Of a stretch of DNA of 64,000 nt, positions 1 to 11,484 are shown piece by piece. The notes below the pieces were generated by a model. The model made no database searches. It saw nothing but the letters and a program-made list of their open reading frames with translations, and was not told where the DNA came from. The translations under genes were made by a program, and so were the position numbers. The stretch comes from Megalonaias nervosa. Taxonomy: Eukaryota; Mollusca; Bivalvia; Unionida; Unionidae. The stretch's first letter is position 1; each line of letters opens with the position of its first letter. Where the stretch lies: the NCBI GenBank assembly GCA_016617855.1, contig JAECUM010009802.1, positions 1-64,000 of the forward strand, in the 5' to 3' direction.

Positions 1-275
1 ACACATACATACATACATACATACATACATACATACATAGTCTGGAACAGTAGAATTCCACAAGGACTTAAACTTTTCATGTGTAACGATTCAGAACATT
101 TTGATGTCTTAAAGCAGTGGCGAAGCATCTGTCCAATACATCCATACATACATACATACATACATACTTCGTCTGGAACAGTAGAATTCCACAAGGACTT
201 AAACTTTTCATGTGTAATGATTCAGAACATTTTGATGTCTTACAGCAGTGGTGAAGCATCTATCCAAGTAATCCC
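1..275. repeat. 131-bp tandem duplication with CATA microsatellites
   Basis: Two near-identical blocks start at 41 and 172 (TCTGGAACAGTAGAATTCC...), giving a 131-bp period. Each is preceded by a (CATA)n run, at 5-38 and about 143-167. The two copies differ by only a few substitutions, so the duplication is recent. Short reading frames here are by-products of the repeat. Confidence 0.85.
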
Positions 276-1062
276 CGCAACTGCACGAGTAAAACATTCC
301 CATCAAACAATTTTTGTTGGGGGGATGGAGTGGGAGGGACCTCAGAATTAAGTTTTGTGCAGAATGGGTGGGAGGACCCTGAATTTCTTGCTACGTCACT
401 GTCCTAAAGTGTAATTAATGGCACTATTCATTCAGTCATAACAACATAATTTCTGACATACATCCAACTAGCGCTACCGTCCAATTTCCTACTCATTCGG
501 TCGTCCAAGGAACACCTCTGAGAGCTTTGGCATGCATTATTTTTTAAAAGTCTTTTGGTAATACTATTAGTCATAGGGTTAGTTGGTGTGGTATAGCCAA
601 ATATTACGCATAGTACGTAATAAGTGGGAAAAATATAAATTATTAACTTAAAGTACTATATTTTTTTCACCGCATGTAGTTCCGTAAATATTAATCTGCC
701 AAAGTTTATATCATCGGGGATTATCAGTCCTCTGTTCTGAATATCTCTCTAAAGATAATGAAATGTATGTGGCATTAACTAATTATCCTACTGAATTGTG
801 CATTACCAATAGCCCCTAAAACATTGTATTGCAATTTTAAGCGTTGAACTTAAAGCAAACAGCACTCGCCTGTGACTAAATAATCAGTTTGCTAAGGATC
901 GCAATTGTATAGTGTCGGTCGTAAGGAGCGGGGCTGTGATACAATGTTGGCGGGTTTACCATCTTCACTCAAATATCAACCCATCCAAACATTGGATCAA
1001 TATAAACTACTGTAAACGATAACCTAGTGGATACCGATAACCTGATAGCTTTATTACAATCT
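276..1062. other. AT-rich sequence, no feature seen
   Basis: No coding exon, repeat array or recognisable transposon is visible on either strand. Confidence 0.5.
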
Positions 1063-1198
1063 CAGTAGCGTACTGACGGGGGTGGGGGTGTTGGTGCGGA
1101 CTGGCGGTTGCTCCGGGATCCAGAGGTCTTGGTGTGCCAAAAATCCCTTTGGGCCTTCATCGTCGCCCCGGGAGCCATTTACCCTTAGTACGCCACTA
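1063..1198. mobile_element. hAT-like MITE
   Basis: The left end CAGTAGCGTACT (1063) and right end AGTACGCCACTA (to 1198) form imperfect terminal inverted repeats matching at about 10 of 12 positions. Flanks TACAATCT and ACAATTCT resemble a decayed 8-bp target duplication. The GC-rich interior has no transposase. A 104-residue minus-strand frame over it is a product of the GC-rich element. Confidence 0.55.
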
Positions 1199-1355
1199 AC
1201 AATTCTTTCGGCTATATTCGGCTTCAACAGATCAATTAATATAGAGCTAGATATGTATGCCATGGCATAACACAACGGTTGGGTTCCACGATACTTGGGC
1301 AAGTGCAAGTACAGCAAGCTCCTTATAAGTTCCGTTATAATTTGGTGTCCTTCAG

Positions 1356-1580
1356 CAGTGGTTCCCAACCAGGGCGGTCAATATAGGCGAACTAGGTGGT
1401 TGCCTAAGTTCATTAGGGCGCCAAGTTTGAGGAGAAATGGGGGAGGGGGAGGGAGGAGTGATTGAATAGTTCGCCTATGGCGCCAGTTGCCGCAAGCTGT
1501 TATAGGACTGCTACTGTTCCCAACCTGTGGGTCGCGGCCCCCAGGCGGCCGCTGAATTATTCTAAGGGAGCCGCGGGGTT
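1356..1580. mobile_element. Nested hAT-like MITE ends (fragments)
   Basis: CAGTGGTTCCCAACC at 1356 is a canonical hAT-type terminus. A related start, ACTGTTCCCAACCTGTGG, lies near 1513 inside the same GC-rich block. No matching right end (GGGAACCACTG) or target duplication was found, so these are fragments or nested insertions. Confidence 0.45.
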
Positions 1581-2574
1581 ATTCCAAGGAGTATGTGTAA
1601 GGTATTACACTTGTTATGCTGACTACAATAAATTTCGACAATTTTACTGTCATACAAAAGAATTTTTACAAAATATGTTATGGTCCGATTGCGAGAGACG
1701 AGTGAATAAAACTAGCTGTGTGATGCCTTACAATTAATAATAATTTTGACATAATTAAATTTATAGGTATTAAAGCGTGGATGTGAAAAAGACCTGGTAG
1801 AATGAGGAAAAACAATGTCCTTCAAGAACACAGAAAGTGTTTTTCAGTTAATTTTCACAAGAACTGTTTACTTCTCATGCCTCCCTTTAAGAGATATCAT
1901 GAAGTCGCTAACCTATCATCTTCATGTATTAATGAGCAGCCATTTTTGTATTAAGTGTATATCTATTTAGAAACAAAAGTAGGCAAACTATCGAAGTTGA
2001 CACGTGATAAAGGGATTTGACACCGAAGTAGACAGAAATGATCTCTGCATCCCCTTAAAGTTTCAAAATATATCCAATTTGATTTCATTATGTCCTTTTT
2101 CTGTTATCGTCTGCTTGGTTAAGGTAAGCGTGACAAATACGTGTATCAGGATCTATTCCATTTCAGTGTACGATTAGACTCTGTAGCAAGATATGGAGAT
2201 GATGAAACGATTAACAAAATATATTGAACTGGTTAAGTACAATCAACTTTCTATTTCTGAAACTGGTGATAATGACGTGTAATGGCAGGAAATAAAAATT
2301 CTTCAATGAAGCTGTGTTTGCTTATTTGATATCGCCAGGAGTACTTACACCATTGTAAGCAGCCTGACCTACATCAACAACCCTGGGAAAATTCTTTAAT
2401 AAATCAAATGTTTAAAAGGAAGATATTAAAATTAATAATTCCAATAACTGAACAGTCAACATTAGATTATATGAAATGGGTAATATGTTGTTGTTTTTTA
2501 TCCTTCGAGTTCAAATATGAGCATTGCATCACTAACTGGTTTGTTTTCTGTGATTGTGTCAGTGGCTGATCATG
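1581..2574. other. AT-rich sequence, no feature seen
   Basis: Only short chance frames; no repeat array or transposon end identified. Confidence 0.5.
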
Positions 2575-3400
2575 CCGATTTATGTTCTGAACTCTCTTTG
2601 GCACACTTGATAGGAGATGCCTCTTGGATTTCCTTGGTCGATAGAAGACGTGCTGCAGTTCTGAGATTTAAGCTGATCATGCTTACCCCGCCTCCCTTCA
2701 GACTTCAGTTGGCCGTATATCTTCTTTGCTAGTCGCTCTTCTGACATCCTGTTGAGGTGGCCTACCCATCTCCACTGTGATTTCATCAACAGAGTGCGTA
2801 TACATGTAATGCATGTCTGAGTGAGAACCGCGGTGTCTGGGACCTCATCAGTTTGTCCCAGACAGCCCAAGGCATGTAAATATGTTTCAGCTTCTTGGCA
2901 TGCCGTCTGTACGCCGTCCAGGTTTCACAGACATACAGCAGGGTCGGCAACACAATGGCTTTGCAGCCCTTAAGTTTTGATTGTAGACTGATACTTCTGC
3001 GCCCCCACAAATTTACAATTATTCTGCCAAAGGTCAAGCTAGCTTTAGAAATGATGGCGTTGATTTCATCACCGATATGGACTGTATGTGACAATGTGCT
3101 GCCGAGATATGTGAGCTTGTCCACTGCAACGACGGTTTGGTCATTTACTGGGATCGTAGGCTCTACATAAGGCTTTCCTGGTGCATGTTGGTACATCACC
3201 TCTGTCTTCTTGATATTGATTGTGAGACCGAATTGTCACAAGCTGAAGTGAAATGGTCCATACCGTGTTACATGTCAGACTCAAATCTGGCATTCAGGAA
3301 AGAGTCGACCGCAAATAGGAGATCACGAACAGTCACTTCCGGTGACTTGAACTTCTCCTGTAGTCTCTTCAGATTTCACAGATCAGCTCTAGGCCGGTTA
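2575..3400 (-). pseudogene. Non-LTR retrotransposon fragment (RT C-terminal region)
   Basis: Two overlapping minus-strand frames (2786-3199 and 2580-2870) carry the late part of a LINE protein. Visible blocks are 'APGKPYVEP', 'LTYLGSTL', 'LLYVCETWTAY' and then, after a frameshift near 2870-2880, 'VPDTAVL' and 'WRWVGHLNRM'. The same blocks occur in the element at 40.3 kb (APGKPYVEP, FTYLGSTL, LLYACETWTVY, RWAGHVVRM), so this is a diverged copy of that family. The endonuclease, core RT motifs and zinc finger are missing. Upstream sequence to about 3400 is homologous but contains stops. It is a dead 5'-truncated insertion. Confidence 0.85.
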
Positions 3401-3937
3401 ATGTGATCGGTGATAAAAATATGGATAGCTAATGTTTTTTCATAACTCCGAAATCAACAATGGAATCAAATGATGCTATTAATAAGTTGTTTTAAATAGC
3501 ACATATGTGAATTAATAATTCCCCACAAATGTCAACAGTTCTTTATATATCACTCGTTGATGGTCTATCCTCATTGAGCAGACCAGATTATGGTGTTTGA
3601 AGTCTTTATAATTTTAACTATGGACTGATGAATGTCCCTGTTTATTTATCGCTGAATCGAAATTAGGAAGCGTGATATCTATGTTCAGACACTGCTTTAC
3701 TGATAGACATGCTGATTTGCAGTTCTGCCACGGAATATGGTATGCAGTAACACCTTTCGAGGTGCATGGTGACAGAGACAGAGAGAGAGAGAGTTCAAGT
3801 TCTTACCTCAGGAGGATTATGCTTTACAAAAGAGAACCCTCAACCCACATGTCCACAAAAGAAAAATGAAACACAGATCAGGTCAATGTTAAAATGAAAT
3901 CCCTATTGCTCAGCTTCTCCTTATTATTTTCTTATTG
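3401..3937. other. AT-rich sequence, short (GA)n only
   Basis: A short (GA)n run lies near 3777-3793; otherwise nothing is recognised. Confidence 0.5.
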
Positions 3938-4398
3938 GATACCTCAGCCTCTGTTTTCTTATACTGTGTATTGCATTATTTGATACCTCTGCCTCTGTTT
4001 TCTTATGCTGTGTATTGCATTATTTGATACCTGTACCTCTGTTTTCTTATGCTGTGTATTGCATTATTTGATACCTCTGCCTCTGTTTTTTTATGCTGTG
4101 TGTTGCATTATTTGATACCTGTACCTCTGTTTTCTTATGCTGTGTATTGCATTATTTGATACCTCTGCCTCTGTTTTCTTACGCTGTGTATTGCATTATT
4201 TGATACCTGTACCTCTGTTTTCTTATGCTGTGTATTGCATTATTTGATACCTCTGCCTCTGTTTTTTTATGCTGTGTGTTGCATTATTTGATACCTGTAC
4301 CTCTGTTTTCTTAAGCTGTGTATTGCATTATTTGATACCTCTGCCTCTGTTTTCTTACGCTGTGTATTGCATTATTTGATACCTCTGCCTCTGTTTCA
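3938..4398. repeat. 44-bp minisatellite with higher-order structure
   Basis: About 10.5 units of 44 bp, each containing TGTGTATTGCATTATTTGAT. Variants 'CTCTGCCTC' (A) and 'CTGTACCTC' (B) alternate. A marked A unit with TTTTTTTATGCTGTGTG recurs four units apart, so an 88-bp dimer and a 176-bp tetramer are superimposed on the basic period. Confidence 0.9.
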
Positions 4399-4587
4399 CT
4401 CCAGATAAGCCATGATTTTATAAGACAAAATACGCATTTAGACATAATTTTATGTGATTTGAACAAATTTTATATTCAAAGCAACCACAGTTCAAATGAA
4501 GAAATGATATTAAAAAAATTTAGCTTATAGCAATTATTTCAGCATTTTATATTTTTATTTTATAATGGTTTAGCCGACAAATAGACC

Positions 4588-4590
4588 AAA

Positions 4591-4626
<36 letters not shown>
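4588..4626. repeat. (AAAT)n microsatellite
   Basis: Uninterrupted AAAT repeat of about nine units. Confidence 0.95.
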
Positions 4627-4627
<1 letters not shown>

Positions 4628-4737
4628 AAAAACGCGCATTAGCAGAGGCTTTATTAGCTTTGAAAATCTTTTTGTAATGGAATCAATAATCAGTGACGAT
4701 TTTAGCTCTTATCTACCCTAATTTGATAAATTTGTAA

Positions 4738-5090
4738 AGAATAAAGTCAGCTGGTATCTGCCTTACTATTATCAACTCGAAGTAAATAACGTCAACTTGT
4801 GTCTGTCTTAGTGTGATCAACTCGCATGAACAAAGTCAACTTGTGCTTGCCTTAGTGTGATCAACTCGCTTGAATAAAGTTAAGTGGTGTCAGTCTTAGT
4901 GTGATCAACTTGTATGAATAAAGTCAAGTGGTGCCTGTCTTTGTGTGATCAATTCGCATGAATAAAGTCAAGTGGTGTCTGCCTTAGTGTGATCAACTCA
5001 CATGAATAAAGTCAAGTCGTGTCTGCCTTAGTGTGATCAACTCGCATGAATATAGTAAACCGGTATCTGTCTTCATGTAATCAATAAAGC
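4738..5090. repeat. Second, unrelated 44-bp minisatellite
   Basis: About eight diverged 44-bp units with core 'TTAGTGTGATCAACTCGCAT' followed by GAATAAAGTCAAGTGG. Unit starts at 4801 and 4845 fix the period. The sequence is unrelated to the 44-bp array ending at 4398. Confidence 0.85.
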
Positions 5091-5316
5091 TAATAATAGT
5101 AACAGATGACACGAAAATGAAGCCAGAGTAATTTCATCATTAATGTTGGTCCGATATGGTGTCTATTTTCTTTGAAAATGTTGTCCTTTTTTATAATCTG
5201 TTTTATCTTTGACGCTTCCATAACGCTCCATATGAAAACTATTTAAATAAAATTTATTCTGTAGAATAATTTAAATATTAGAATATGAACAATGAAAACA
5301 ATAATAGCCGGTCATT

Positions 5317-5321
<5 letters not shown>

Positions 5322-5362
<41 letters not shown>
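5322..5362. repeat. (AG)n microsatellite
   Basis: About 20 uninterrupted AG units. Confidence 0.97.
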
Positions 5363-5364
<2 letters not shown>

Positions 5365-5874
5365 TACTGTATGACAGTAGATTTTGTCTCTAGTACTATC
5401 TTACTATTTGTATCTTTATTTCTGTAAAGAATCATGTCCATTCAAAATATTTCTTTGGTCTTTTCTCGTATTCAGTGTCAGCAGTCACGTCCTATATCGA
5501 CTTGGGTGTGTCCGTATTTACATTTATTTTTACATTTATTTACAAAAAGAGAGATTTGTACTTTGGTATACCTTCCGTTATAAACCAAAACGTGATAAAA
5601 TGTTTAATTATGCCAAATGTGTACGTGCTAACACGCTTGCGTGATCACAATGTTTGTTTACAAAAATAATCCACGGATCGTTTGAATCCTATTCTGACAC
5701 AATACCGTCATTGTATGAAACTTGTTTACCTCTTCTTCTGGTGTAAGTCGATTTTCTTTCTTTGTATGATTTCCAACTTTATTTTAATGTTTGTTTTCCA
5801 ACTTTTATTTTGACATACTCAACCTCGGTAGCTCCTTCTTACATGACAGGTAATAATTACAGACAAACTATAAC

Positions 5875-5914
<40 letters not shown>

Positions 5915-6049
5915 TTTAACACTGATCCGGTAAAAAATTATTATGCCGCATGGGAAGGCTTTTTTTTCTTTCAAAAGTATCTTAAAGTCCTTCTCTTGTG
6001 CAAAGATTAATCGGCGAAACTTTGCAACATATATTTGCCAGTATGTAAT
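5363..6049. other. AT-rich sequence with (GT)n tract
   Basis: A (GT)n run occupies 5877-5912. Reading frames at 5384-5669 are short, overlap in two frames and lack splice or domain support. Confidence 0.5.
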
Positions 6050-6208
6050 CATGGGCGTTTGCAGGATTCGGGGCGGGGGACGATTCTTTTTACAAATCCA
6101 CGAGTCAGTCTTTAATTTAAAAAAATCACGCTGACTTTGGATTTGCCCCCACCAAACCTCCTATAATTACTTTCCCACAACCGGGAAAAAATCCGGTGGA
6201 ATCCCATG
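6050..6208. mobile_element. MITE, CATGGGCG family, copy 1
   Basis: Starts CATGGGCGTTTGCAG and ends AATCCCATG. It is flanked by TATGTAAT (6042-6049) and TATATAAT (6209-6216), an 8-bp target duplication with one mismatch. The interior has G/C-rich runs and no coding sequence. It shares its terminus with the elements at 8369 and 34776. Confidence 0.65.
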
Positions 6209-6650
6209 TATATAATCAACCTACGCTGAAACACCGCATATGTAAAATACGTTCGGAAAGTTGTGTCTTTCTTAAAAATTTCAGCACAATTTAACGTTTA
6301 TTTGGCACTTACTGTTCTGTTGTAACTTTGACATGTTGTCAGGGCTGCCAGTTACTTCTTTTCTGAACAAGAGATATCAGCAATGAAGGACAGAAACTCG
6401 TGTAAAAAAATCGTTTTTAATAATTACACTGAAGAAGGTGTTATAGGAACCTGCATAAAATTCAAACGAATTTTGGTTAGTAGGCGTCATATATAGGTTT
6501 TCATGGCTATTAAACCAAAGAGAGCACGATCGATGTTTTCATTTCGTAACCAAAAAATTGTTTTCAAGAGATTAAAATTAGTTTGTTTTAAATAGTGCAG
6601 AAATAAGATCTCTGTCATAAGGCTGCAATCATAAATGGGCAACCACTCAC

Positions 6651-6713
6651 CACTGTATGTGAAGAAAGTTATGTACCACAGGATCACAAAGGTACACATG
6701 ACCTGGTACTCCA
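6651..6713 (-). CDS. Candidate 63-bp internal exon, unknown gene
   Basis: On the minus strand a good acceptor (TTTAGATTTTACAG, exon starts at 6713) and a consensus donor (CAGTG|GTGAGTGG, exon ends at 6651) enclose 63 bp open in two frames. One reads 'GVPGHVYLCDPVVHNFLHIQ'. The other reads a hydrophobic 'VMCTFVILWYITFFTYS' that could be a membrane segment. Neither frame is phase 0 at its start, so it cannot directly follow the 10.55-10.66 kb exon. The evidence is splice consensus only and this could be chance. Confidence 0.25.
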
Positions 6714-8368
6714 CTGTAAAATCTAAAGCCCAAATTTAATTTTAAAAAATTTTATTACGTACATAAAGAACTTTATATATTTATAAAACACTTTACAGAC
6801 GGAGAGTCTTTCATGACTAGATCAAAGAACAAATGGCATTTCGGTATCCAGTAACGCTTCACAAATACGTGCAACAAACACTCAGTAAAAGAGGATTCTT
6901 AAAATAGTGGGCGCAAATTAAAAACACAAGTTTTTTCATTTCCAAATGTAATGTGCTACAATATCCTAACAAGCAGAAACCTCAAGATAAATAGGAAATG
7001 ACATCTTATATCAAATAAAGACTGGCAGATCATTTGAATATACGCACGTTTCCTTCCCATATATCTTTTTTTTATACATTCCTTTCGACAAGTAGGCATT
7101 TCTTCATTTCACTGTACGTACAATATATATTACAAGATCTGTTTTGAGAAAAATAAAAAATAAAAAAAAAAAAAAACTTGCCTCAAACGGTTATTTAAAA
7201 TAAATAATAACTTTCGGGTATCTGACAAGCAACTTCTGATGAATCGCTGACTTTTACCGAATTTAGGATCGTTTAATTCCTTGATGAATGATTACACTAT
7301 GGCACACAAAACGACAAGCAGTTTCGCATCACAAATTCCAATTAGCAGAAGAAAAAATAAAAAGAATTCAAACTGATTAATTTTATTTCAGGCGAAAACT
7401 TCTACGAACTTTCGTTTTTATATTCACTTTCACCGAATAAAATATTTGTCCTTATGAAACAAATTCATTCATTGAAGTACAAAACCAGACAACAAATCTA
7501 CAGAGAGAAATAAATTTTGATATCAGAAATTATTTATATCAGTTATTGATCATACTGTCTCAGACTGATTGTAGAAATGAAAAGCGTGATTGTGTTCCAT
7601 TCTGGCAGTTAAGTTTAATTAACTTTGTCAACGCTCACCGCCGAACTTTGCACATAAAGCGCTAAAACATTATGTGTGTGCTATTTCTTTCTCTGCATAT
7701 ATATTTATTATCAATTGTGTGAGTGATAACCTTACAGCGCGGTGACCACCGGGTGGTGGTGGTGTGGTTGAGGCTTATTTTGATTTTTACCGTAAAAAGC
7801 CCATTTTTAATCAAACAAAATTCAGACAGTACCAATATTGTTCCATCATTTATTTCAAGTTTTGGGCTCGATTTTTATCGATAATGAAATTGGCGTATTA
7901 AAACAGCAGCTCTTTAAGACCTGAATGGAATAAAAACATTTTATAACGAGTAGAATGAAATCACTGTTCGAAATTAACAGTGTTGCAAGTGTTGACGCTA
8001 TCTACCTGTGAGGGTTATTCTCTTGATTCGTTTGAGAATAGGCAAGCAGTTGTTTAAATATGCAAATGTTGACATTGGTAGGATTCAAATAAATAAATAA
8101 ATACTTTACATTTAGTTTGAGAGGTGTTGTCACCGTCTATCTGCCGTATGTATTCGTGTGTAAGATGAATCTAAATGAAAGCATTTCCAACACAATACTG
8201 CCCATCCATAGCAGAGATGGGTTAGCTGTTTCGTACAAAATGACCCTGACGTGCCCTCATATCGTTGATCCTCCGAAAAAAATGTATTCGTTATAGGCTG
8301 TAGGACAGTTTCCGAAAGTCATCTTGCTTTTTAACTTCAATGAATACTTCAACGATGTGCTAAGAACA
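6714..8368. other. AT-rich sequence, no feature seen
   Basis: Poly(A)-like runs near 7148-7175 and nothing else recognised on either strand. Confidence 0.5.
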
Positions 8369-8535
8369 TAGGCGTCCGCAAGGGACAGTCCCCCCCCCCA
8401 AGACGATTTTAAAAAAATCTAGTGTGCAGTAAATAAATATATCCCTTTCATTTTTGGCTTTGCCAACCTCCACCCTGGATTATGAATTGCCCGCCCCATC
8501 CCCCACCCCACCCCTGCAACATTCCTGCGAACCCC
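8369..8535. mobile_element. MITE, GGCGTCCGCA family, copy 2
   Basis: The left end TAGGCGTCCGCA and right end TGCGAACCCC are imperfect inverted repeats. Flanks TAAGAACA (8361-8368) and TAAGATCA (8536-8543) match at 7 of 8 bases. The interior holds poly(C) and CCACCC-rich runs. It is related to the elements at 6050 and 34776. Confidence 0.6.
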
Positions 8536-9954
<1,419 letters not shown>

Positions 9955-10199
9955 TAAATCGAACAGGTTACAGAGTTATAAAGTTATAATTTGTTTCAAC
10001 TGGTAATTGAAACCGCTTTGCAGGTAACAATACCCATAGCTTATCACCAGCGCTTTAATCAAACTCGATCGAGCGCTCATCCCCGAAATAATATGAAACA
10101 TAGTCGAAGAAAAGCATTTTTGATGTATGTTTACTGAAAGCAACTTACTACGCAAGCGAAAATTAAAACCTATATAAATTCACAAACCCACTGGACATA

Positions 10200-10204
<5 letters not shown>

Positions 10205-10245
<41 letters not shown>

Positions 10246-10268
10246 TGTGTGACGGAGTGAACGCTAAA

Positions 10269-10310
<42 letters not shown>
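10205..10310. repeat. (GT)n and (CT)n microsatellites
   Basis: (GT)n at 10205-10250 and (CT)n at 10272-10309, separated by about 20 bp of unique sequence. Confidence 0.97.
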
Positions 10311-10311
<1 letters not shown>

Positions 10312-10546
10312 GCATGCTCTCTAGAGTTCCATTTACTAGAAACAAAACCAGCAACTCAGAGATGAAGAGACAAAATGACAAACAAGCAGAGACCTACAGG
10401 TAAGATCATATGTTATTTTTTTCATTATAGCATCACTTCTCGAATACATGTTGTTTGTACATATCGACACCAATGATTGTACAAAAAAATGTACTTTGAA
10501 AAGTGCCCATATAGAGAAATTAAGATTACTCAACCAATCATCTTAC

Positions 10547-10664
10547 CTCTTTCCCATTAAAATAGATCTCTGGTACAGTTATTCCGGCCGTGTTTCTCCT
10601 CGAAAACGGATCCGGGTGCATAGTCAGGGAATTAAACCGGTTGCAATATATGTTCTCCGCCCTT
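10547..10664 (-). CDS. Candidate exon 'KE', copy 1 (unknown extracellular-type protein)
   Basis: A minus-strand exon of 118 bp that ends at donor AAAGAG|GTAAGA (last base 10547). The best acceptor AG is at 10666-10665, one A before codon AGG. The frame reads 'RAENIYCNRFNSLTMHPD' and ends 'ITVPEIYFNGKE'. Its start phase (two bases carried over plus A) matches the end of the candidate exon at 17662-17929. Paralogous copies at 46151-46271 and 57303-57423 keep the frame without indels and end 'KE' at the same donor; the 29551 copy is broken. Preservation of length, frame and donor argues for a real exon. The family is not recognised. Confidence 0.45.
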
Positions 10665-10699
10665 CTCTTTAAATTAAAAATAAATTCCCATCTTGAAGA

Positions 10700-10935
10700 G
10701 AAATGAGATTTTCTGATATGCTTAACACAAACTTAAAGTTTGTCCTGCTCTACAGCTCGGAGACCGGAAGGGTAACTAAGATAATCTACAGCAATGGCGC
10801 AGGTCGGTCGAGGAAGAGATCAAGGCTGCCAGAACAACATGGGCCGAACTTAAGACGATATCCTAGAACCAGGTCCACTGGCTATGCGTGGTCAAGGCTA
10901 TCACGGGCAGATAGGCATAAAAAGGAAGATGCTTA
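10700..10935 (+). pseudogene. LINE 3'-end remnant (RT C-terminal tail)
   Basis: Plus-strand translation shows 'LKFVLLYSSETGRVTK'. After an internal deletion and frame change it shows 'RRSVEEEIKAARTTWAEL' and 'QNQVHWLCVVKAI'. These match the conserved C-terminal tail of a LINE family distinct from the 40-kb element (general form VLLYGSETWRVTK ... WRRSVEEEIK). Only about 230 bp survives and it is non-functional. It lies just upstream, in minus-strand order, of the 10.55-10.66 kb candidate exon. Confidence 0.8.
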
Positions 10936-11313
10936 AGGTATGTCCAAAGAAATATTAACAAAATCAGCAAAGTATCACCTTTATGGTTTGTAATATTGTC
11001 AAGATATTTTATAACGATTTGCAACAAAACCAAAATAAGACTGTGCATAGTTATCATATTGTAACTGTCACTTTTGGTTCATAAAAAAACCTCAGTGATC
11101 TCAAAGTTATATTTTTGTTTTGCAATTTTCCCTTAAAACTTCAGTTGCTAACAATTTTCCTTTTTCATGTGAAGCCATCAATATACTGAATCATTAATTA
11201 ATAATAATAATTATAGAATATGACGTGACGTCCTGTGACATTTTGTCCTACATGTCCTCCATTACTATTATAATTAAAATTGTGACTTTTTGTCATGTGA
11301 CTGCATCTCCATT
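10936..11313. other. AT-rich sequence, no feature seen
   Basis: Short (AAT)-rich stretch near 11200; nothing else recognised. Confidence 0.5.
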
Positions 11314-11484
11314 CAGGGCCGTAGAGAGCGATTAAGGGCACTGGGGTAAGAAACAGCCGGGCCTCTCCTAGTTCTTGTTCCAACAATTTTTCTGTTATAA
11401 AATTACAGAGTTGTTCGGCCCGGGCCCCCTTAACCGGGCCCTAGGAATATATCCCCGGCCCCCCCCCCCCCCTTGTGGGCCCTG
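11314..11484. mobile_element. hAT-like MITE with poly(C) interior
   Basis: Ends CAGGGCC and GGGCCCTG form a short inverted repeat. The flanks TCTCCATT (11306-11313) and TCTCCGTT (11485-11492) match at 7 of 8, an 8-bp duplication typical of hAT. The 171-bp interior is GC-rich with a run of 14 or more C near 11459-11472 and has no coding capacity. Confidence 0.7.

Noticed and set aside
1054..1368. 104-codon minus frame
   Set aside because: Lies over a hAT-like MITE and flank; open because of GC-rich composition.
3938..5090. CRISPR-like regular arrays
   Set aside because: Units are contiguous tandem repeats without unique spacers, in a eukaryotic context.
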